Shown one piece after another: positions 6,882-8,221 of a DNA stretch of 8,221 nucleotides. A model generated the notes under the pieces. That model made no database searches. It saw nothing but the letters and a program-made list of their open reading frames with translations, and was not told the DNA's origin. Position 1 is the first letter of the stretch; every line of letters begins with the position of its first letter. This DNA is from an uncultured Bacteroidales bacterium (GTDB lineage: Bacteria; Bacteroidota; Bacteroidia; Bacteroidales; Muribaculaceae): the NCBI GenBank assembly GCA_945828175.1, contig CALZQD010000063.1, positions 1 through 8,221 on the forward strand. The letters are read 5' to 3'. The translations under genes were made by a program, and so were the position numbers.

Positions 6882-7808
6882 ATGTCAAAAGTTACAGTAG
6901 TAGGCGCCGGCAACGTAGGCGCAACTTGTGCAAATGTTCTCGTAACAAACCAGATGGCCGACGAAGTCGTTCTGCTCGACATCAAAGAAGGCGTCTCTGA
7001 AGGCAAAGCCATGGATATAATGCAGACCGCCTCGATCCTCGGTCTGAACACCCGCCTGACAGGTGTCACCAACGACTACGCCAAGACAGAAGGCTCTGAT
7101 GTCGTTGTCATCACATCAGGCATCCCCCGCAAACCGGGCATGACCCGCGAGGAACTCATCGGTGTCAACGCCGGCATCGTCAAATCTGTCACAGACCAGA
7201 TTCTCAAACACTCGCCCAACGCCATCATCGTCTGCGTGTCAAACCCCATGGACACCATGACATACCTCATCCACAAGACATCAGGTCTTCCCAAAAACCG
7301 CATCATCGGCATGGGCGGCGCTCTCGACAGCTCGCGCTTCAAATATTTCCTGAGCATCGCCCTCGGCGCCAACCCCACTGAGGTCGAAGGCATCGTCATC
7401 GGCGGCCACGGCGACACAACAATGATTCCTCTGACACGCTACGCAGCTTACCGCGGCATCCCCGCCTCGACTCTGCTCAGCGCCGAAGCCCTCCAGAAAG
7501 TCGCAGCCGACACAATGGTTGGCGGTGCTACTCTGACAGGCCTCCTCGGCACATCAGCATGGTATGCTCCCGGCGCAGCCGCAGCTCAGGTTGTCAAAGC
7601 CGTCCTCCACGACGAGAAGAAACTCATCAGCTGCTCGGCCCTCCTCGAAGGCGAATACGGCGAGAAAGACCTCTGCATCGGCGTGCCCTGTATCCTCGGC
7701 CGCAACGGCATCGAGAAGATCGTCGAATTCGACCTCAACGACGCCGAGAAAGAACTCTTCGCCAAGAGCGCTGCCGCCGTCCACAAGACCAACGCCGCCC
7801 TCGCTTAA
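6882..7808 (+). CDS. mdh: NAD-dependent malate dehydrogenase
   Basis: This is a cytoplasmic enzyme that interconverts malate and oxaloacetate with NAD(H). In Bacteroidota it commonly works in the reductive direction toward fumarate and succinate. The 308-residue length is normal for the LDH-like MDH group. The Rossmann motif GAGNVGA is at 8-14, and D33 (LLDI) is the residue that selects NAD over NADP. The mobile loop IPRKPGMTR (81-89) carries R83, the arginine that favours oxaloacetate over pyruvate, and R89. N121 is in SNPMD. The catalytic pair is D149 and H176 (GGHGD), and the substrate arginine is R152. All key residues are present. It has its own likely promoter and a downstream terminator, so it is probably monocistronic, though it lies only 98 bases after the transporter. 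The start follows an A-rich leader and gives the expected N-terminus (MSKVTVVGAG). Confidence 0.97.
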   Translation: MSKVTVVGAGNVGATCANVLVTNQMADEVVLLDIKEGVSEGKAMDIMQTASILGLNTRLTGVTNDYAKTEGSDVVVITSGIPRKPGMTREELIGVNAGIVKSVTDQILKHSPNAIIVCVSNPMDTMTYLIHKTSGLPKNRIIGMGGALDSSRFKYFLSIALGANPTEVEGIVIGGHGDTTMIPLTRYAAYRGIPASTLLSAEALQKVAADTMVGGATLTGLLGTSAWYAPGAAAAQVVKAVLHDEKKLISCSALLEGEYGEKDLCIGVPCILGRNGIEKIVEFDLNDAEKELFAKSAAAVHKTNAALA

Positions 7809-7835
7809 ACCGAGAATAGAGCACCGGGGGTTGAA

Positions 7836-7874
7836 AATTGCTAATTGCTAATTGCTAATTATTAATTGCTAATT
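7836..7874 (+). repeat. 7-bp tandem repeat (AATTGCT) downstream of mdh
   Basis: Five 7-base units lie in perfect phase. Units 1-3 (7836-7856) and unit 5 (7864-7870) are AATTGCT, and unit 4 (7857-7863) is AATTATT. A partial sixth unit, AATT, ends at 7874. The tract lies between the mdh stop and the hairpin terminator, so it would be transcribed as part of the mdh 3' end. It has no coding potential that I can support. Confidence 0.85.
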
Positions 7875-7895
7875 CAACATTCCCCATTCAAACCT

Positions 7896-7940
7896 AACAG
7901 ACGGGCCCGGCCGGTAAGACACTGACCGGGCCTGTTCTTT
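7896..7940 (+). terminator. GC-rich hairpin terminator after mdh
   Basis: AACAG plus GCCCGG (7896-7900 and 7905-7910, separated by a 4-base bulge) is complementary to CCGGGCCTGTT at 7926-7936. An alternative inner pairing joins CCGGT (7911-7915) with ACCGG (7925-7929). The stem is followed by the T-rich TTCTTT at 7935-7940. This is the strongest terminator-like structure in the window. It lies about 90 bases past the mdh stop, beyond the heptamer repeat, and would insulate the small lipoprotein gene. Confidence 0.65.
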
Positions 7941-8003
7941 CAAACAATTGCAAAACAATTACATCGCCATGCGCGTTGTAGCAACAAACAACTCAAAAAC
8001 GAT

Positions 8004-8175
8004 ATGAAAAAGACCCTATCACTCATCGCAGCGGTCATGGTGACCCTGTCGATGCTGACATCGTGCGGCGCCAAAGAAAAAGCCGCCGCTGACGAGAAGC
8101 TCCCCGTCGAGACCGAAGAAGCCGTCGTCCCTACCGGCAACGAAATCGTGCTCAGCGCACTCGCCGAAGCCGGAC
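8004..8175 (+). CDS. Small lipoprotein of unknown function, 3' end lost at contig end
   Basis: Only the first 57 codons are genomic. Residues 1-20 are a lipoprotein signal (MKK, a hydrophobic core, LTS before the Cys) with the lipidated Cys at residue 21. The mature start is GAKEKAAADEKLP, a charged, probably flexible spacer rich in Lys, Glu and Ala, followed by ETEEAVVPTGNEIVLSALAEAGP. Apparent coding after 8175 (reading SYTHLRAHET and a stop) is adapter sequence and should be discarded. The true length and family cannot be judged from this fragment. The leader at 7941-8003 is A-rich, but I see no TAnnTTTG element in it. The ATG fits the signal peptide well. Confidence 0.75.
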
Positions 8176-8221
8176 CTGTCTCTTATACACATCTCCGAGC
8201 CCACGAGACGTAGAGGAATCT
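8176..8221 (+). other. Nextera/Tn5 sequencing adapter contamination
   Basis: Bases 8176-8194 are the 19-base Tn5 mosaic end, CTGTCTCTTATACACATCT. Bases 8195-8209 (CCGAGCCCACGAGAC) are the rest of the Nextera read-through adapter. Bases 8210-8217 (GTAGAGGA) sit exactly where the i7 index belongs and, from memory, equal Nextera index N712. Bases 8218-8221 (ATCT) begin the flow-cell sequence that follows the index. The order is exactly that of an untrimmed library molecule, so this is a technical artefact and not a transposon in the organism. Confidence 0.98.

Noticed and set aside
7836..7874. A CRISPR array
   Set aside because: The units are 7 bases long and contiguous, with no spacers and no cas genes nearby.
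8176..8194. A Tn5 transposon end in the genome
   Set aside because: The mosaic end is followed directly by library adapter, index and flow-cell bases, and no transposase or IS50 sequence is present.
8176..8213. The C-terminal peptide SYTHLRAHET of the last reading frame, and the minus-strand frame starting MGSEMCIRDR
   Set aside because: Both are translations of the Nextera adapter, not of genomic DNA.

Overview
The window looks like the end of a contig from a gut-type Bacteroidales genome; Muribaculaceae or a relative is my guess, from protein style only. Supporting signs are GC-rich genes separated by short AT-rich gaps, four intergenic matches to the Bacteroidota -7 promoter element TAnnTTTG, no clear Shine-Dalgarno sites, two lipoproteins with short Bacteroidota-style signal peptides, a Bacteroidota-type SbsA-Ig-like lipoprotein, and a POT transporter of the NTGERFGYY type.

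Layout. Positions 1-2646 (minus strand) hold the 5' 882 codons of a very large secreted protein. It has a signal peptide, a glycerophosphodiester phosphodiesterase (GDPD) domain, and then more than 600 residues that look like beta-propeller blades. It runs off the left edge without a stop. Positions 2647-2806 are a divergent promoter region. Positions 2807-4921 (plus) encode a 704-residue Ig-like lipoprotein, followed by a probable intrinsic terminator. Positions 5053-6783 (plus) encode a 576-residue POT-family peptide transporter. Positions 6882-7808 (plus) encode NAD-dependent malate dehydrogenase (mdh). The gap 7809-8003 holds a 7-bp tandem repeat and a GC-rich hairpin terminator. A small lipoprotein gene starts at 8004 and is cut off.

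The last 46 bases (8176-8221) are not genomic. They are the Nextera/Tn5 mosaic end, the read-through adapter, an 8-base index and the start of the flow-cell sequence. The last gene therefore ends at 8175, and the right edge is a contig end made by untrimmed adapter.

How the genes relate. They look like separately promoted housekeeping or envelope genes rather than one pathway. The GDPD protein would release glycerol phosphate outside the cytoplasm, the POT protein would import small peptides, Mdh would interconvert malate and oxaloacetate in the cytoplasm, and the two lipoproteins are envelope proteins of unknown role. I found no RNA gene, CRISPR array, insertion sequence or phage gene, and no convincing undescribed multi-gene system. 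The most interesting biological points are the GDPD/propeller fusion, the altered ExxER motif of the transporter, and the heptamer repeat. The most important practical point is the adapter contamination. No gene-free stretch exceeds 300 bases.
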